Counted from the first letter of the stretch, positions 34,678 through 44,248 are shown. The stretch: 64,000 nt of DNA from Hymenobacter cavernae (GCF_014641455.1 NZ_BMHT01000002.1:879137-943136); one strand, 5' to 3'. Notes: generated by a model from the sequence alone, not told the origin. Numbers and translations are program-made.

Positions 34678-36330
34678 ATGAAACATTTAGTAGCCAAGAT
34701 TCACCCCGACGATAACGTACTGGTGGCTCTGACCGATTTGCCGATCGGCACACCCGTAACGTGGGATGGAACGACCGTGACCACCACGGAAAAAATACCC
34801 GCTAAGCACAAGCTAGCTTTGCAGCCGCTGCAACCCGGCGACTCCGTAACGATGTACGGCGTACTGGTAGGCAAGGCGCGGCACGCCATTCAGCTAGGTG
34901 GCTTGCTGACGACAGCCAATATTCAGCACGCGACTAACAGCTACGACGAGCACCAGGAGAAGCGCCGCAGCTGGACCGCGCCCAACGTGGACTACTGGCA
35001 GCAGCAAACCTTCATGGGCTTCCACCGCTCCGATGGCCGCGTAGGCACGGCCAACTACTGGCTTGTGATTCCGCTGGTGTTCTGCGAAAACCGCAACATT
35101 CAGGTGCTGGAAGAAGCGCTGGTGAATGACCTAGGCTATGCTCGGCGCAAAAGCTACCAGCCCCAAACTCAGGAGCTGATTTCGCTGATGCAGTCGGGCA
35201 AAACAGTAGAAGAGATTCTGGAAACCGACCTGCGCAGCGCTGATAATAATGCTGCCAGACCTAGGTTGTTCCCGAATGTCGACGGTATTCGTTTCCTCTC
35301 GCACGAAGGCGGCTGCGGCGGTATTCGCCAAGACGCCCAGACGCTCTGCGGCCTACTGGCCGGCTACATCACGCACCCGAACGTAGCCGGTGCTACCGTG
35401 CTGAGCCTAGGTTGCCAGAATGCTCAGGTGAGCATGTTGCAGGATGAAATCAAGAAGCGCAGCCCTAACTTCGACAAGCCGCTCTACATTCTGGAGCAGC
35501 AGAAAATCGGGACCGAGGAAGCGCTGGTAAGTCAGGCCTTGCGGCAGACGTTTGCTGGCTTGATGCTGGCTGATAAGTGCGAGCGACAGCCTGCTCCGCT
35601 CAGCAAGCTGACAATTGGCTTGGAATGTGGCGGCTCGGATGGTTTCTCGGGCATCTCCGCTAATCCCGCTGTTGGGCACGTATCCGATTTGATGGTAGCC
35701 CTAGGTGGTTCCGTAATTCTGGCGGAGTTCCCCGAGCTGTGCGGCGTAGAGCAAGAGCTGGTAGACCGCAGCGTAGACAGCGAAACGGCTGAACGCTTCA
35801 GCAGCCTAATGAAAGCCTATGGCGACAGCGCTATTGCCGTTGGTTCCGGCTTTGATATGAATCCTTCGCCGGGTAACATCCGCGACGGTCTGATTACGGA
35901 CGCTATGAAGTCGGCAGGAGCGGCCCGGAAGGGTGGCTCGTCGCCGGTGGTAGCCGTGCTGGATTATCCGGAACTGGTTACGAAGCCAGGTCTGAACCTT
36001 CTTTGCACGCCTGGCAACGACGTGGAATCGACAACGGCAGAAGTAGGCTCGGGCGCTAACATCGTGCTGTTCACGACGGGCCTAGGTACACCGACCGGCA
36101 ACCCGATTGTGCCGGTGGTGAAGATTTCCAGCAACACGGCCTTGGCGAAGCGCATGCCTGATATCATTGATGTGAACACCGGTACTGTTATCGATGGGGA
36201 AGAAACCATTGAGCAAGCCGGACAGCGCATCCTGGAATATGTCGCACGAGTAGCTAGTGGCGAAGAAGTTAGCGCCGTGCGCCACGGCCAGACTGACTTT
36301 ATTCCTTGGAAACGGGGCGTGTCGTTGTAA
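34678..36330 (+). CDS. uxaA: Altronate dehydratase
   Basis: Dehydrates altronate to 2-keto-3-deoxygluconate. The 550-residue chain carries the N-terminal SAF-type UxaA1 domain (residues 1-95; VLVALTDLPIGTPV) and the large UxaA2 catalytic domain with HEGGCGGIRQDAQTLCG near residue 205, LGCQNAQVSML and GLECGGSDGFSGISANPAVG. The conserved cysteines and histidine may hold the metal. The ATG comes directly after the TAA of uxaB with no gap. It is followed 115 bases later by uxaC. Confidence 0.96.
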   Translation: MKHLVAKIHPDDNVLVALTDLPIGTPVTWDGTTVTTTEKIPAKHKLALQPLQPGDSVTMYGVLVGKARHAIQLGGLLTTANIQHATNSYDEHQEKRRSWTAPNVDYWQQQTFMGFHRSDGRVGTANYWLVIPLVFCENRNIQVLEEALVNDLGYARRKSYQPQTQELISLMQSGKTVEEILETDLRSADNNAARPRLFPNVDGIRFLSHEGGCGGIRQDAQTLCGLLAGYITHPNVAGATVLSLGCQNAQVSMLQDEIKKRSPNFDKPLYILEQQKIGTEEALVSQALRQTFAGLMLADKCERQPAPLSKLTIGLECGGSDGFSGISANPAVGHVSDLMVALGGSVILAEFPELCGVEQELVDRSVDSETAERFSSLMKAYGDSAIAVGSGFDMNPSPGNIRDGLITDAMKSAGAARKGGSSPVVAVLDYPELVTKPGLNLLCTPGNDVESTTAEVGSGANIVLFTTGLGTPTGNPIVPVVKISSNTALAKRMPDIIDVNTGTVIDGEETIEQAGQRILEYVARVASGEEVSAVRHGQTDFIPWKRGVSL

Positions 36331-36445
36331 TATCCCAGCTTCAAATAGCCATATTGCAGGAGACTACGGGGAAGCAATTGCCACGCAAGCTCCTACCTTT
36401 CTACCCAAGAGCGAAGGAGGAGCTTCGCCCCTAATTTTACTTATC

Positions 36446-37930
36446 ATGAAGAAGCCTTTTTTGAACGAGGACTTCCTGCTACAGACCGATACGGCCCAGC
36501 AACTCTACCATGAGTTTGCTAAGCAGATGCCCATCATCGATTATCACTGCCACCTTCCTCCTGATCAGATTGCGCAGGACCGACAGTTTGAAAATATCAC
36601 GCAGATCTGGCTCTATGGCGACCACTACAAGTGGCGCGCCATGCGGGCAAACGGGGTAGACGAGCGCTACATCACCGGTGACGCTTCCGACTGGGAGAAG
36701 TTCGAGAAGTGGGCGCAGACGGTGCCTTACACCATGCGTAACCCGCTGTATCACTGGACGCATCTAGAGTTACAGCGCTACTTTGGTATCACGGAGCTGC
36801 TAGATGGCAACAGTGCCCGCCGCATCTACGATGCCTGCAACGAGAAGCTGAGCACGCCGGAGTTTTCGGTGCGCAATCTGCTGCTGAAGATGAAGGTAGA
36901 AACCGTCTGCACGACCGACGATCCGGCTGATTCCTTGGAGCATCATCACGCTATTGCCGCTGATTCGTTCGGCGTGCGTGTGTTGCCGACGTTCCGGCCT
37001 GATAAGGCTATGGCGGTTGAAGACCCGGCGGTTTACAACGAGTACCTGGATAAGCTAGCTGCCTCGGCCAGCGTAGAAATCCATACCTATGGAAATCTGC
37101 TGACGGCTTTGCAGCGCCGTCATGACTACTTCGCGAAGCTAGGTTGCCGCTTGTCGGACCACGGTTTGGAGCAGATTTATGCCGTCGATTATACTGATGA
37201 CGAAGTCAGCAGCATCTTTGAAAAAGTTCGCGGTGGCCACGCCCTGAATCACGAAGAGATTCTGAAGTTCAAGTCGGCTATTCTCATTGCGCTGGCTGAA
37301 ATGGACTGGGATAAGGGTTGGACGCAGCAGTTCCACCTAGGTGCCTTGCGCAACAATAACTCGCGTGCGCTACGGCAGCTAGGTCCTGACACTGGTTGGG
37401 ATTCGATTGGTGACTTCCCCCAAGGCCGTGCTTTGTCCACGTTCCTGGATCGTCTCGATTCGCAGGATCGTCTCGCCAAAACTATCATCTACAATCTGAA
37501 CCCTGCCGATAACGATTTGATAGCTACCATGATTGGTAACTTCAACGACGGCTCGGTGGCAGGTAAGGTGCAGTTTGGCTCGGGCTGGTGGTTCCTTGAC
37601 CAAAAGCTAGGTATGGAGAACCAGATGAATTCTCTCTCGAACATGGGTCTGCTGAGCCGCTTTGTGGGCATGCTCACCGATTCGCGCAGCTTCCTTTCCT
37701 ACCCGCGCCACGAGTACTTCCGTCGGGTGCTGTGCAACCTCTTCGGCAACGACGTGGAAAACGGTGAATTGCCCGACGATCTAGCTTGGATCGGTCAGAT
37801 TATCCAGAACATTTCTTACGGCAATGCCAAGGCCTACTTTGGTTTTGAGAATGAAGCAAGTGGTAACGTTCGGCGAAATCATGATGCGGCTGTCGCCACC
37901 GCTGAATTACCGATTCATACAAACGGATAA
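36446..37930 (+). CDS. uxaC: Uronate isomerase (glucuronate/galacturonate isomerase)
   Basis: First cytosolic step: isomerises galacturonate to tagaturonate (and glucuronate to fructuronate). The amidohydrolase-type enzyme has IIDYHCHLPP near residue 30 with the metal-binding His-x-His, QIWLYGDHYKWRAMRANG, TTDDPADSLEHH, LGALRNNNSR and PRHEYFRR. The ATG at 36446 is chosen because the family N-terminus is MKKPFLNEDFLL; the open frame upstream to 36257 is spurious. Homologues end near the segment NISYGNAKAYFGF. Here about 25 further residues run on and overlap the kdgK gene by 80 bases, so the original stop may have been lost. Confidence 0.95.
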   Translation: MKKPFLNEDFLLQTDTAQQLYHEFAKQMPIIDYHCHLPPDQIAQDRQFENITQIWLYGDHYKWRAMRANGVDERYITGDASDWEKFEKWAQTVPYTMRNPLYHWTHLELQRYFGITELLDGNSARRIYDACNEKLSTPEFSVRNLLLKMKVETVCTTDDPADSLEHHHAIAADSFGVRVLPTFRPDKAMAVEDPAVYNEYLDKLAASASVEIHTYGNLLTALQRRHDYFAKLGCRLSDHGLEQIYAVDYTDDEVSSIFEKVRGGHALNHEEILKFKSAILIALAEMDWDKGWTQQFHLGALRNNNSRALRQLGPDTGWDSIGDFPQGRALSTFLDRLDSQDRLAKTIIYNLNPADNDLIATMIGNFNDGSVAGKVQFGSGWWFLDQKLGMENQMNSLSNMGLLSRFVGMLTDSRSFLSYPRHEYFRRVLCNLFGNDVENGELPDDLAWIGQIIQNISYGNAKAYFGFENEASGNVRRNHDAAVATAELPIHTNG

Positions 37931-38861
37931 TCTTGAAATAACCTACGGCGGCGGCGACGCCAACGTAGCGGCATCGTTGGCGCGGCTGGGCATCCCAGCC
38001 ACCCACGTTACCTGTTTCCCCGATAATGAGCTAGGCCAGGCGGCTGCTCAGTCCTTTCAAAAGCTAGGTGTCGACATGTCGCACACCGTGTTTCGTGGCG
38101 AGCGGCTGGGGCTTTACTTCTTGGAAGTAGGCGCTTCGATGCGGGCCAGCAAAATCGTGTACGACCGCTTCAACTCGGCTTTTGCGAACCTGCAACCGGA
38201 GTGGCTGGACTGGAAAGAAATCCTGAAAGACGCGCAATGGTTTCACTGGACTGGCATCACGGCCGCGGTGTCCGACACAGCTGCCCAGGCCTGCCGCGAC
38301 GCTATCAAGGTTGCTCGCAAGCTAGGTATCACGGTTTCGGCCGACGTCAACTACCGGCGTAACCTTTGGCAATACGGACAAAAAGCGCAGGATGTAATGC
38401 CCGAACTAGTTGAAGGCTGCGATGTAATTGTGTGTACTGAGGGCGATGCCGACGACTTGTTCGGTATCAAAGCGGAAGCCGGAGCGGAGAATCGTTTTGT
38501 ATCGGTAGCGCAGCAACTGGTAAAACGATTTCCGCAAGTCAAGCAAGTCATTGCGACGAACCGGGAAACGCTCAGTGCTTCTCACAACCGATTGACGGGC
38601 ATTCTCTTTAACGGTCAGAATTACCTGGAAACGCCCGCCTACGATATCGTGCCGATTGTGGACCGGATCGGCGGCGGCGATGCATTTATTGCCGGGTTTA
38701 TCTATGGTTCGTTAACTTACCCCACCGAACAGGAGGCGTTAACCTTTGCGGTAGCGGCTTCGGCTCTTAAGCATACCATTCACGGCGACGTCAACCTGGC
38801 GACTGTTGCCGAAGTGGAGCAGGTTGTAGGCGGCGATACCTCCGGTCGACTGCTGCGGTAA
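37851..38861 (+). CDS. kdgK: 2-Keto-3-deoxygluconate kinase (PfkB family)
   Basis: Phosphorylates 2-keto-3-deoxygluconate to the 6-phosphate. The 336-residue PfkB-type kinase begins VVTFGEIMMRLSPP and has YGGGDANVAASLARLG near residue 38 (sugar binding) and IGGGDAFIAGFIYG near 278 with the catalytic Asp. The start ATG at 37851 lies inside the end of uxaC; an earlier in-frame start at 37824 only adds nine residues. The tight order uxaB-uxaA-uxaC-kdgK-eda shows it is part of the galacturonate operon. Confidence 0.93.
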   Translation: MKQVVTFGEIMMRLSPPLNYRFIQTDNLEITYGGGDANVAASLARLGIPATHVTCFPDNELGQAAAQSFQKLGVDMSHTVFRGERLGLYFLEVGASMRASKIVYDRFNSAFANLQPEWLDWKEILKDAQWFHWTGITAAVSDTAAQACRDAIKVARKLGITVSADVNYRRNLWQYGQKAQDVMPELVEGCDVIVCTEGDADDLFGIKAEAGAENRFVSVAQQLVKRFPQVKQVIATNRETLSASHNRLTGILFNGQNYLETPAYDIVPIVDRIGGGDAFIAGFIYGSLTYPTEQEALTFAVAASALKHTIHGDVNLATVAEVEQVVGGDTSGRLLR

Positions 38862-38881
38862 TTACTTAACAATCAAATCAA

Positions 38882-39538
38882 ATGGCTCGATTTTCCCCTG
38901 CTGATGCCTTCTCGGCCGTCATGCAGTTTCCGATAGTCCCGGTGTTCTACCACGCTGATGTTGCTTATGCCAAGCGCATTGTGCAGGCTTGCTACGCGGG
39001 CGGCCTTCGGGTATTTGAATTCACGAACCGGGGAGAGAAGGCCTTTGAAGTTTTCTCGGCGCTGCAATCGTTTGTAGCCGAGCAGTGCCCGGACATGCTG
39101 CTAGGTATTGGCACCATCTACAAAGCCGAGGATGCCGAGCGCTTCATTGCTGCCGGCGCTGACTTTATGGTGCAGCCTCTGGCCACGGCGGAAGTAGCCG
39201 CCGTCTGCCGGCAACACAACGTGCCGTGGCTACCCGGCGCCATGACGCCCACCGAGATTTACAATGCAACCGAACAAGGTGCGGCTATTGTGAAGATCTT
39301 CCCCGGCAACATGGTCGGACCTGGCTACATCAAAGCGTTGCGCGGCCCGATGCCGAACATCCCGCTGATGGTAACCGGTGGCGTTGAGCCGACGAATGAA
39401 AGCCTGGCTGATTGGTTTGGAGCTGGTGTGAACGTGGTAGGTATGGGGTCGCAGCTCTTCAAAAATGCGGACGATACAGAAGCTTTCAGCGCCAACATTG
39501 CCAAGCTCATGCAGTTCGTCAACACGCTGAAAAAATAA
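38882..39538 (+). CDS. eda: KDPG/KHG aldolase
   Basis: Cleaves 2-keto-3-deoxy-6-phosphogluconate to pyruvate and glyceraldehyde-3-phosphate, the last step of the pathway. The 218-residue class I aldolase has the family glutamate region FEFTNRG near residue 41 and GIGTIYKAEDAERFIAAGA near 76. The Schiff-base lysine lies in AIVKIFPGNMVGPGYIKAL near 137. TGGVEPTNESLADWFGAG near 160 forms the phosphate site. It begins 20 bases after kdgK. Confidence 0.95.
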   Translation: MARFSPADAFSAVMQFPIVPVFYHADVAYAKRIVQACYAGGLRVFEFTNRGEKAFEVFSALQSFVAEQCPDMLLGIGTIYKAEDAERFIAAGADFMVQPLATAEVAAVCRQHNVPWLPGAMTPTEIYNATEQGAAIVKIFPGNMVGPGYIKALRGPMPNIPLMVTGGVEPTNESLADWFGAGVNVVGMGSQLFKNADDTEAFSANIAKLMQFVNTLKK

Positions 39539-39618
39539 CGCTGCTCCTAGCCCGCAGCGTTGGTGCTGAGGGCTAGCTTCGCTGTAAGTCCCGCTCACCT
39601 ATTTCACGACCGACTTTG

Positions 39619-40953
39619 ATGACTCCATCTTCACCTGTCGCCACGTCCACTACTATTGGCAAATACCGCTGGACGATCTGTTCACTGGTGTTTTTTGCCA
39701 CTACGGTTAACTACCTGGACAGGGCCGTCATCTCTTTGCTGAAGCCCTATCTGGAAACTGAGTTTCATTGGAACTCAGGTGACTACGCCAACATCGAAAT
39801 AGCATTTAAGCTAGCTTACTCGGTTGGTATGTTGGGCGTAGGCCGAATCATCGACAAGCTCGGGACCAAGATCGGGTATGCTATGTCGACGTTCCTTTGG
39901 AGCCTGGCTGCTATTGGTCACGCGTTTGTGAGCAGCACGTTTGGCTTTGGAGTAGCGCGCGCTTTCCTGGGCATCACAGAAGCCGGCAACTTCCCAGCCG
40001 CTATCAAAACCACGGCTGAGTGGTTTCCGCAGAAGGAAAGGGCCTTAGCAACCGGTATTTTCAACTCGGGCTCTAATGTGGGTGCAATCATTGCGCCGCT
40101 GACAGTTCCGCTTATCGCTGAAACGATTGGCTGGCAGTGGGCTTTCATTATCACAGGTGCCCTAGGTTTCGTTTGGCTTGTTCTGTGGTTCATGTACTAT
40201 GAAGTGCCAGCCCGCCATGCCAAACTTACCGAAGCCGAGTTTAAGTACATCCACAGTGATGTGGATGATCTGGCGGCAGTCTCCATCGAGACGAAGCCCA
40301 AAGTTTCCTGGTTTAAGTTGTTGAGCTTCCGCCAAACGTGGGCGTTTGTGCTGGGCAAGTTCATCACCGATCCAATCTGGTGGTTTTATCTGTTCTGGTT
40401 GCCCGACTTCTTGAGCAAGCAATATGGTCTAAAGGGTACTGACATTGCTATGCCAGTGGCGGTGGTTTACATCCTATCCAGTATTGGTAGCGTAGGTGGC
40501 GGCTGGATTCCGCTGAACTTCATCCGGAACGGCTGGCCTGCTTTCAAGGCCCGTAAAACCTCGATGCTGCTTATTGCGCTGTGCGTATTCCCAATTGTGT
40601 TTGCGCAATACCTAGGTCAGATCAACATGTGGCTGGCGGTGCTGGTAATCGGTATTGCGGCGGCGGCGCACCAGGCCTGGAGCGCCAACATCTTCACGAC
40701 GGTTTCTGATATGTTCCCCAACCGGGCAGTGGCTTCCGTCACGGGTATTGGCGGTATGGCTGGTGGCCTAGGTGGTATTCTGCTATCGGCGCTGGTACAG
40801 AAGCAGATGTTCGTGTATTATGAAAGCATCAATCAGCTGGATAAGGCGTACTTTATCATGTTCCTGATCTGCGGTGGCGCTTACCTGTTCGCTTGGGTTA
40901 TCATGCACTTCCTGGTGCCACGGATGAAGCCAATAGACCTAGATGAAGCCTAA
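39619..40953 (+). CDS. MFS transporter, hexuronate (ExuT-like) family
   Basis: A 12-helix inner-membrane carrier of 444 residues of the anion:cation symporter group, which includes the galacturonate transporter ExuT. VNYLDRAVIS near residue 34 in helix 1, GRIIDKLGTKIGYA in loop 2-3, the helix 4-5 segment ARAFLGITEAGNFPAAIKTTAEWFP and NSGSNVGAIIAP are typical. ATG 39619 is used; a TTG one codon earlier is also possible. The location directly after eda makes uptake of galacturonate, or of related monomers released in the periplasm, the most likely job. Confidence 0.9.
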   Translation: MTPSSPVATSTTIGKYRWTICSLVFFATTVNYLDRAVISLLKPYLETEFHWNSGDYANIEIAFKLAYSVGMLGVGRIIDKLGTKIGYAMSTFLWSLAAIGHAFVSSTFGFGVARAFLGITEAGNFPAAIKTTAEWFPQKERALATGIFNSGSNVGAIIAPLTVPLIAETIGWQWAFIITGALGFVWLVLWFMYYEVPARHAKLTEAEFKYIHSDVDDLAAVSIETKPKVSWFKLLSFRQTWAFVLGKFITDPIWWFYLFWLPDFLSKQYGLKGTDIAMPVAVVYILSSIGSVGGGWIPLNFIRNGWPAFKARKTSMLLIALCVFPIVFAQYLGQINMWLAVLVIGIAAAAHQAWSANIFTTVSDMFPNRAVASVTGIGGMAGGLGGILLSALVQKQMFVYYESINQLDKAYFIMFLICGGAYLFAWVIMHFLVPRMKPIDLDEA

Positions 40954-40978
40954 TTGTCACCTAGCTCTTCTTTCTCCT

Positions 40979-41443
40979 ATGAAAAAACTATTGTTGCTGC
41001 TGGTGGTGGGGCTACTCGTACTGCCAGCTTTCACCTTCGCCCAAACCAAAAAAGACCAAGCCGCTGTGAAAGAAGTAGAAGCACTAGAGCGTCAGCGCTT
41101 TGAGGCACAAGTGAAGAAGGATTATGCCGTCTTGGAAAAAGTGTTTGGCGACGACTTGGTTTACACCCACTCCGATGGCCACCAGGACACGAAGACGAGC
41201 TACATTCAGTCGATCCGCGACGGCAAGAGCCAGTATGGCAAGATTGACATCGAAGCCTTGAACGTGCGCGCCTATAATGACGGCAACACGGCCGTTGTCA
41301 ATGGTACGATTGTCATCACCTCGCCGCCCAAACCGGACGGCTCGACGAGTCCGTCGCGCCTGAAGTATGTGGTGGTGCAGATCAAGGATGTAAAGAAAGG
41401 CTGGCAGGTAGTACTGTGGCAGTCGCAGAAGCAAGCACAGTAG
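40979..41443 (+). CDS. Secreted NTF2-like (DUF4440/SnoaL-type) protein
   Basis: A 154-residue protein with signal peptide (MKKLLLLLVVGLLVLPAFTFA) and one NTF2-like domain: EVEALERQRFEAQVKKDYAVLEKVFGDDLVYTHSDG, then YNDGNTAVVNGTIVI and a final strand GWQVVLWQSQ. Such folds form small cavities and may bind or modify a ligand; no catalytic residues can be assigned. It starts 25 bases after the transporter gene and may be the last gene of the pectin operon. Why it is there is unknown. Confidence 0.85.
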   Translation: MKKLLLLLVVGLLVLPAFTFAQTKKDQAAVKEVEALERQRFEAQVKKDYAVLEKVFGDDLVYTHSDGHQDTKTSYIQSIRDGKSQYGKIDIEALNVRAYNDGNTAVVNGTIVITSPPKPDGSTSPSRLKYVVVQIKDVKKGWQVVLWQSQKQAQ

Positions 41444-41480
41444 AACGTGTGCTTAGCGTCATCTCGACGCAACAGAATAG

Positions 41481-41533
41481 AAGGGTCTTGTTGGCAGAGT
41501 GAGCACAATGGTGCACTAGCCACAAGGCCCTTT
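41481..41533. repeat. Imperfect inverted repeat between the NTF2-like gene and fbp
   Basis: AAGGGTCTTGTTGGC (41481-41495) pairs imperfectly with GCCACAAGGCCCTT (41519-41532). It is preceded by GTCATCTCGACGC, a word that resembles dispersed REP-like elements in related genomes (from memory). It may act as a transcript end. Confidence 0.5.
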
Positions 41534-41571
41534 GCTATAGTCCGTAAGTGAACTAACGCTAAAATTTCCCT

Positions 41572-42597
41572 ATGAGCACGAACCCCGATAACGCCTTAGC
41601 ACAGCCGGTTGGTACCACCTTGGAGCGCTACATCATGCGCAAGCAGAGCGAGTTTGCGTATGCCACCGGTGAGCTTTCGCAGCTGCTGCGCGACATTGCG
41701 CTGGCCGGAAAAATCATCAACCGTGAGGTGAATCGGGCGGGACTTTCGGAGCTGAAGGGGGCTTTCGGCACCGAAAACGTGCAGGGCGAGCAGCAGCAGA
41801 AGCTAGATGTTGTCGCTAACATTCGCTTTATCCGGGCGCTTAAGAACGGCGGACAGGCCTGCGCTATTCTCTCGGAAGAGGAAGATGAAATCATCCAAAC
41901 GGGGAACAACCAGGGAAGATACGTGGTGGCAATGGACCCGCTTGATGGTTCGGCCAACATTGACGTGAACGTGCCAATCGGAACGATCTTCTCGATCTAC
42001 CGGCGGATTACGCCCGTTGGCACGCCCGCTACCAAAGACGATTTCCTGCAAGGTGGACGCAAGCAGATTGCGGCCGGCTACGTGCTGTATGGCTCCAGCA
42101 CTATGCTGGTTTACACGACCGGGCACGGGGTGGTCGGCTTCACCTACGAGCACTCACTAGGCGAATTCTTCCTTTCGCACCCCGACCTGCTTATTCCGCA
42201 GAACGGAAAGATTTTCTCCTGCAACGAAGGGCACTGGTTTGACTACCCCGAGTACGTGCGCACGTACCTGATGGAGTGCAAGCGTAAGGGCTATACCGGG
42301 CGCTACGTAGGCTCTTTGGTGGCCGATTATCATCGTAGCCTGCTGATGGGCGGCATCTATCTGTATCCGCCTACGAAGAAGAAACCCCAGGGCAAGTTGC
42401 GCCTGCTCTACGAATGCTACCCCCTGGCTTTCCTTATTGAACAGGCAGGCGGCGCCGCCGTAGCGGATGCTAACGGTACACCTATACTTGATATCGTCGC
42501 AACCGATTGCCACCAGCGTAGTGCGCTAGTCATCGGCTCGACTAATATGGTGAAGGAAATAGCAGCCAGCGCAACGGCAACAGCGAAGCTTTCCTGA
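41572..42597 (+). CDS. fbp: Fructose-1,6-bisphosphatase, class 1
   Basis: Removes the 1-phosphate from fructose-1,6-bisphosphate, the committed step of gluconeogenesis. The 341-residue enzyme shows ILSEEEDE near residue 100 and the metal-binding [17 protein letters not shown] near 123. [17 protein letters not shown] and the C-terminal [17 protein letters not shown] complete the family pattern. Cells growing on galacturonate make only three-carbon products and need this step for hexose synthesis, which would explain its place at the end of the pectin locus. A very strong terminator follows. Confidence 0.95.
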   Translation: MSTNPDNALAQPVGTTLERYIMRKQSEFAYATGELSQLLRDIALAGKIINREVNRAGLSELKGAFGTENVQGEQQQKLDVVANIRFIRALKNGGQACAILSEEEDEIIQTGNNQGRYVVAMDPLDGSANIDVNVPIGTIFSIYRRITPVGTPATKDDFLQGGRKQIAAGYVLYGSSTMLVYTTGHGVVGFTYEHSLGEFFLSHPDLLIPQNGKIFSCNEGHWFDYPEYVRTYLMECKRKGYTGRYVGSLVADYHRSLLMGGIYLYPPTKKKPQGKLRLLYECYPLAFLIEQAGGAAVADANGTPILDIVATDCHQRSALVIGSTNMVKEIAASATATAKLS

Positions 42598-42619
42598 AGC
42601 TGGCACCACCAACTTAGGT

Positions 42620-42680
42620 TCTGCACAAAAGCAAGAAAGAGGCACCTGCAATAGGTGCCTCTTTCTTGCTTTTGTGCAGA
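42620..42680. terminator. Perfect 28-bp terminator hairpin at the end of the pectin locus
   Basis: Bases 42620-42647 pair without mismatch with 42653-42680 around a five-base loop. The arms hold A- and T-rich stretches on both sides, so it can stop transcription from fbp and from the convergent aldehyde dehydrogenase gene. Confidence 0.85.
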
Positions 42681-42709
42681 TAGCTTAGCGCCGCAGATCA
42701 AGCGGACTA

Positions 42710-44248
42710 TTAGATCTTGTCTGGCAACAGGAGCGATTCTTCGAAGTTGCCCAGAATGGGTTTGTCGCCTTCCGTTACGGCTTCCACCAGCAGCGCGCCG
42801 CCTACGAAAGCGCCTTTCCAGGACTCACCCAGGCCGCCAAACACTTCCTCCCGGTCGCCGCGCGAGCGGAGCTTATTGATGCCAACCTTGAAGGCGCGAA
42901 CTTCCTTGGCGGTGCGGCGGGCTAGCTGCTCATCGTCGCTGGCAATGGCCGACACGAGGGCGCCGTTCGAGATGTTCATTTCGCCTACCAGCTCTTCTAC
43001 GCGGTCGACCAGCACGATGGAGTCGATAGGGCCGAAGGGCTCTTTGAAGTACAGCTCGCTTTGGCGCGGCAGGTTCACCAAGGCCCGCGGCGCCACGTAC
43101 GACCAACGGTTCTGGCCGGGCAGGAAAAGGTTGTCGTCGAGCTTGCCTTCCAGCAGCGGCGTCGCGCCGGTTTTCAGCGCATTCTCATACAAGCGGTTGA
43201 GGTCGGCGGCCTGGTTGGAGTTGATGACGGGGCCAAAAGCTAGGTCGGGGAGCTGATCACCGGGGTTATCCACGAGGGTGGGGTTGCCTACCTTCAACGA
43301 GTGCATCACATTCCAGTAGGTTTCCAGGAATTGCGGGAAAAGGTCACGCTGCACCACAAAGCGCACGTAGGCCGTGCAGCGCTGCTTGCCGTAGTCGTAG
43401 CCTTTTTTGAGCTGGTCACCTAGGGTCTGCCAGTCCGAGAAGTTCCAGATGCCATAGGTGTTCACGCCTTCCATCTCCAGCATGTAGCGCTTGTGCTTCG
43501 AGGCCAGCGCATCGGCGATGTTGCGGCCATTGTAGCGGCCACCCACGAAGCTCAAGCAGTCGACGTGGTCGTCTTTCACCAGCACGTCGCTGAGTTCTCC
43601 GCCGGGGCCGCTCACCAGCGTCACGGGCAAGCCACTGCGCCGAGCGAGGGCAAAAGCTAGGCTCAGCGAGATAAAGCCGCCGTCAGTTGGGGTTTTGGCA
43701 ATCACGGAGTTACCGCACAGCACCTGCACCAATACCGCGTGCATCAGCACCGACATCGGGTAGTTCCAGGAGGCAATATTGCTCACAAGGCCGAGCGGCT
43801 TGCGCTTATCCAGCATGCCTTCAATATTATCCACGTACCACTGCACGCCATCGATGCAGCGGTCGATGTCGGTGAAACCTAGCTTGTAGGTTTTGCCGAT
43901 TTCCCATATGAGCAGCTTGCCAATCAGCTCCACGTGTTGGCGCAGCAGATCCAAGCAGTCCTGAACGCGCTGCTTTCGCTCGTCGAGGTCCGTGCCGGCC
44001 CAGCTCGCGGCTTCTCCTTTGGCAAACCGTACGGCGCGCAACGCGAGGTCGCGGTTCAGCATGGGCAGGCCGCCGAGTATAGTGCCATCAACCGGCGAGA
44101 TAAACTCGCGGGGCGTGCCCGAGCACTGCCACTGGCCTTCCAGCAGGTTCAGAAAACGACCCTGCTGATCGAATATTTCAGGGGCAATCTGCTTCACCTG
44201 CGCCAGCAGGCCGAAGAACTCAACTTGAGGAGAAATGATCTTGGGCAT
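42710..44248 (-). CDS. Aldehyde dehydrogenase family protein
   Basis: An NAD(P)-dependent aldehyde dehydrogenase of 512 residues. The Rossmann part has VSNIASWNYPMSVLMHAVLVQ and the cofactor segment CLSFVGGRYNGRNIA. The general-base Glu is in MLEMEGVNTYGIW near residue 255 and the nucleophilic Cys in YGKQRCTAYVRFV near 289. C-terminal KEPFGPIDSIV and FGGLGESWKG complete the fold. ATG 44248 replaces the longer frame to 44335, whose extra 29 residues are not conserved-looking. The LEMEG form rather than LELGG marks an unusual subgroup; the substrate is unknown. It converges on the pectin locus and is not clearly part of it. Confidence 0.9.
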   Translation of the reverse strand: MPKIISPQVEFFGLLAQVKQIAPEIFDQQGRFLNLLEGQWQCSGTPREFISPVDGTILGGLPMLNRDLALRAVRFAKGEAASWAGTDLDERKQRVQDCLDLLRQHVELIGKLLIWEIGKTYKLGFTDIDRCIDGVQWYVDNIEGMLDKRKPLGLVSNIASWNYPMSVLMHAVLVQVLCGNSVIAKTPTDGGFISLSLAFALARRSGLPVTLVSGPGGELSDVLVKDDHVDCLSFVGGRYNGRNIADALASKHKRYMLEMEGVNTYGIWNFSDWQTLGDQLKKGYDYGKQRCTAYVRFVVQRDLFPQFLETYWNVMHSLKVGNPTLVDNPGDQLPDLAFGPVINSNQAADLNRLYENALKTGATPLLEGKLDDNLFLPGQNRWSYVAPRALVNLPRQSELYFKEPFGPIDSIVLVDRVEELVGEMNISNGALVSAIASDDEQLARRTAKEVRAFKVGINKLRSRGDREEVFGGLGESWKGAFVGGALLVEAVTEGDKPILGNFEESLLLPDKI

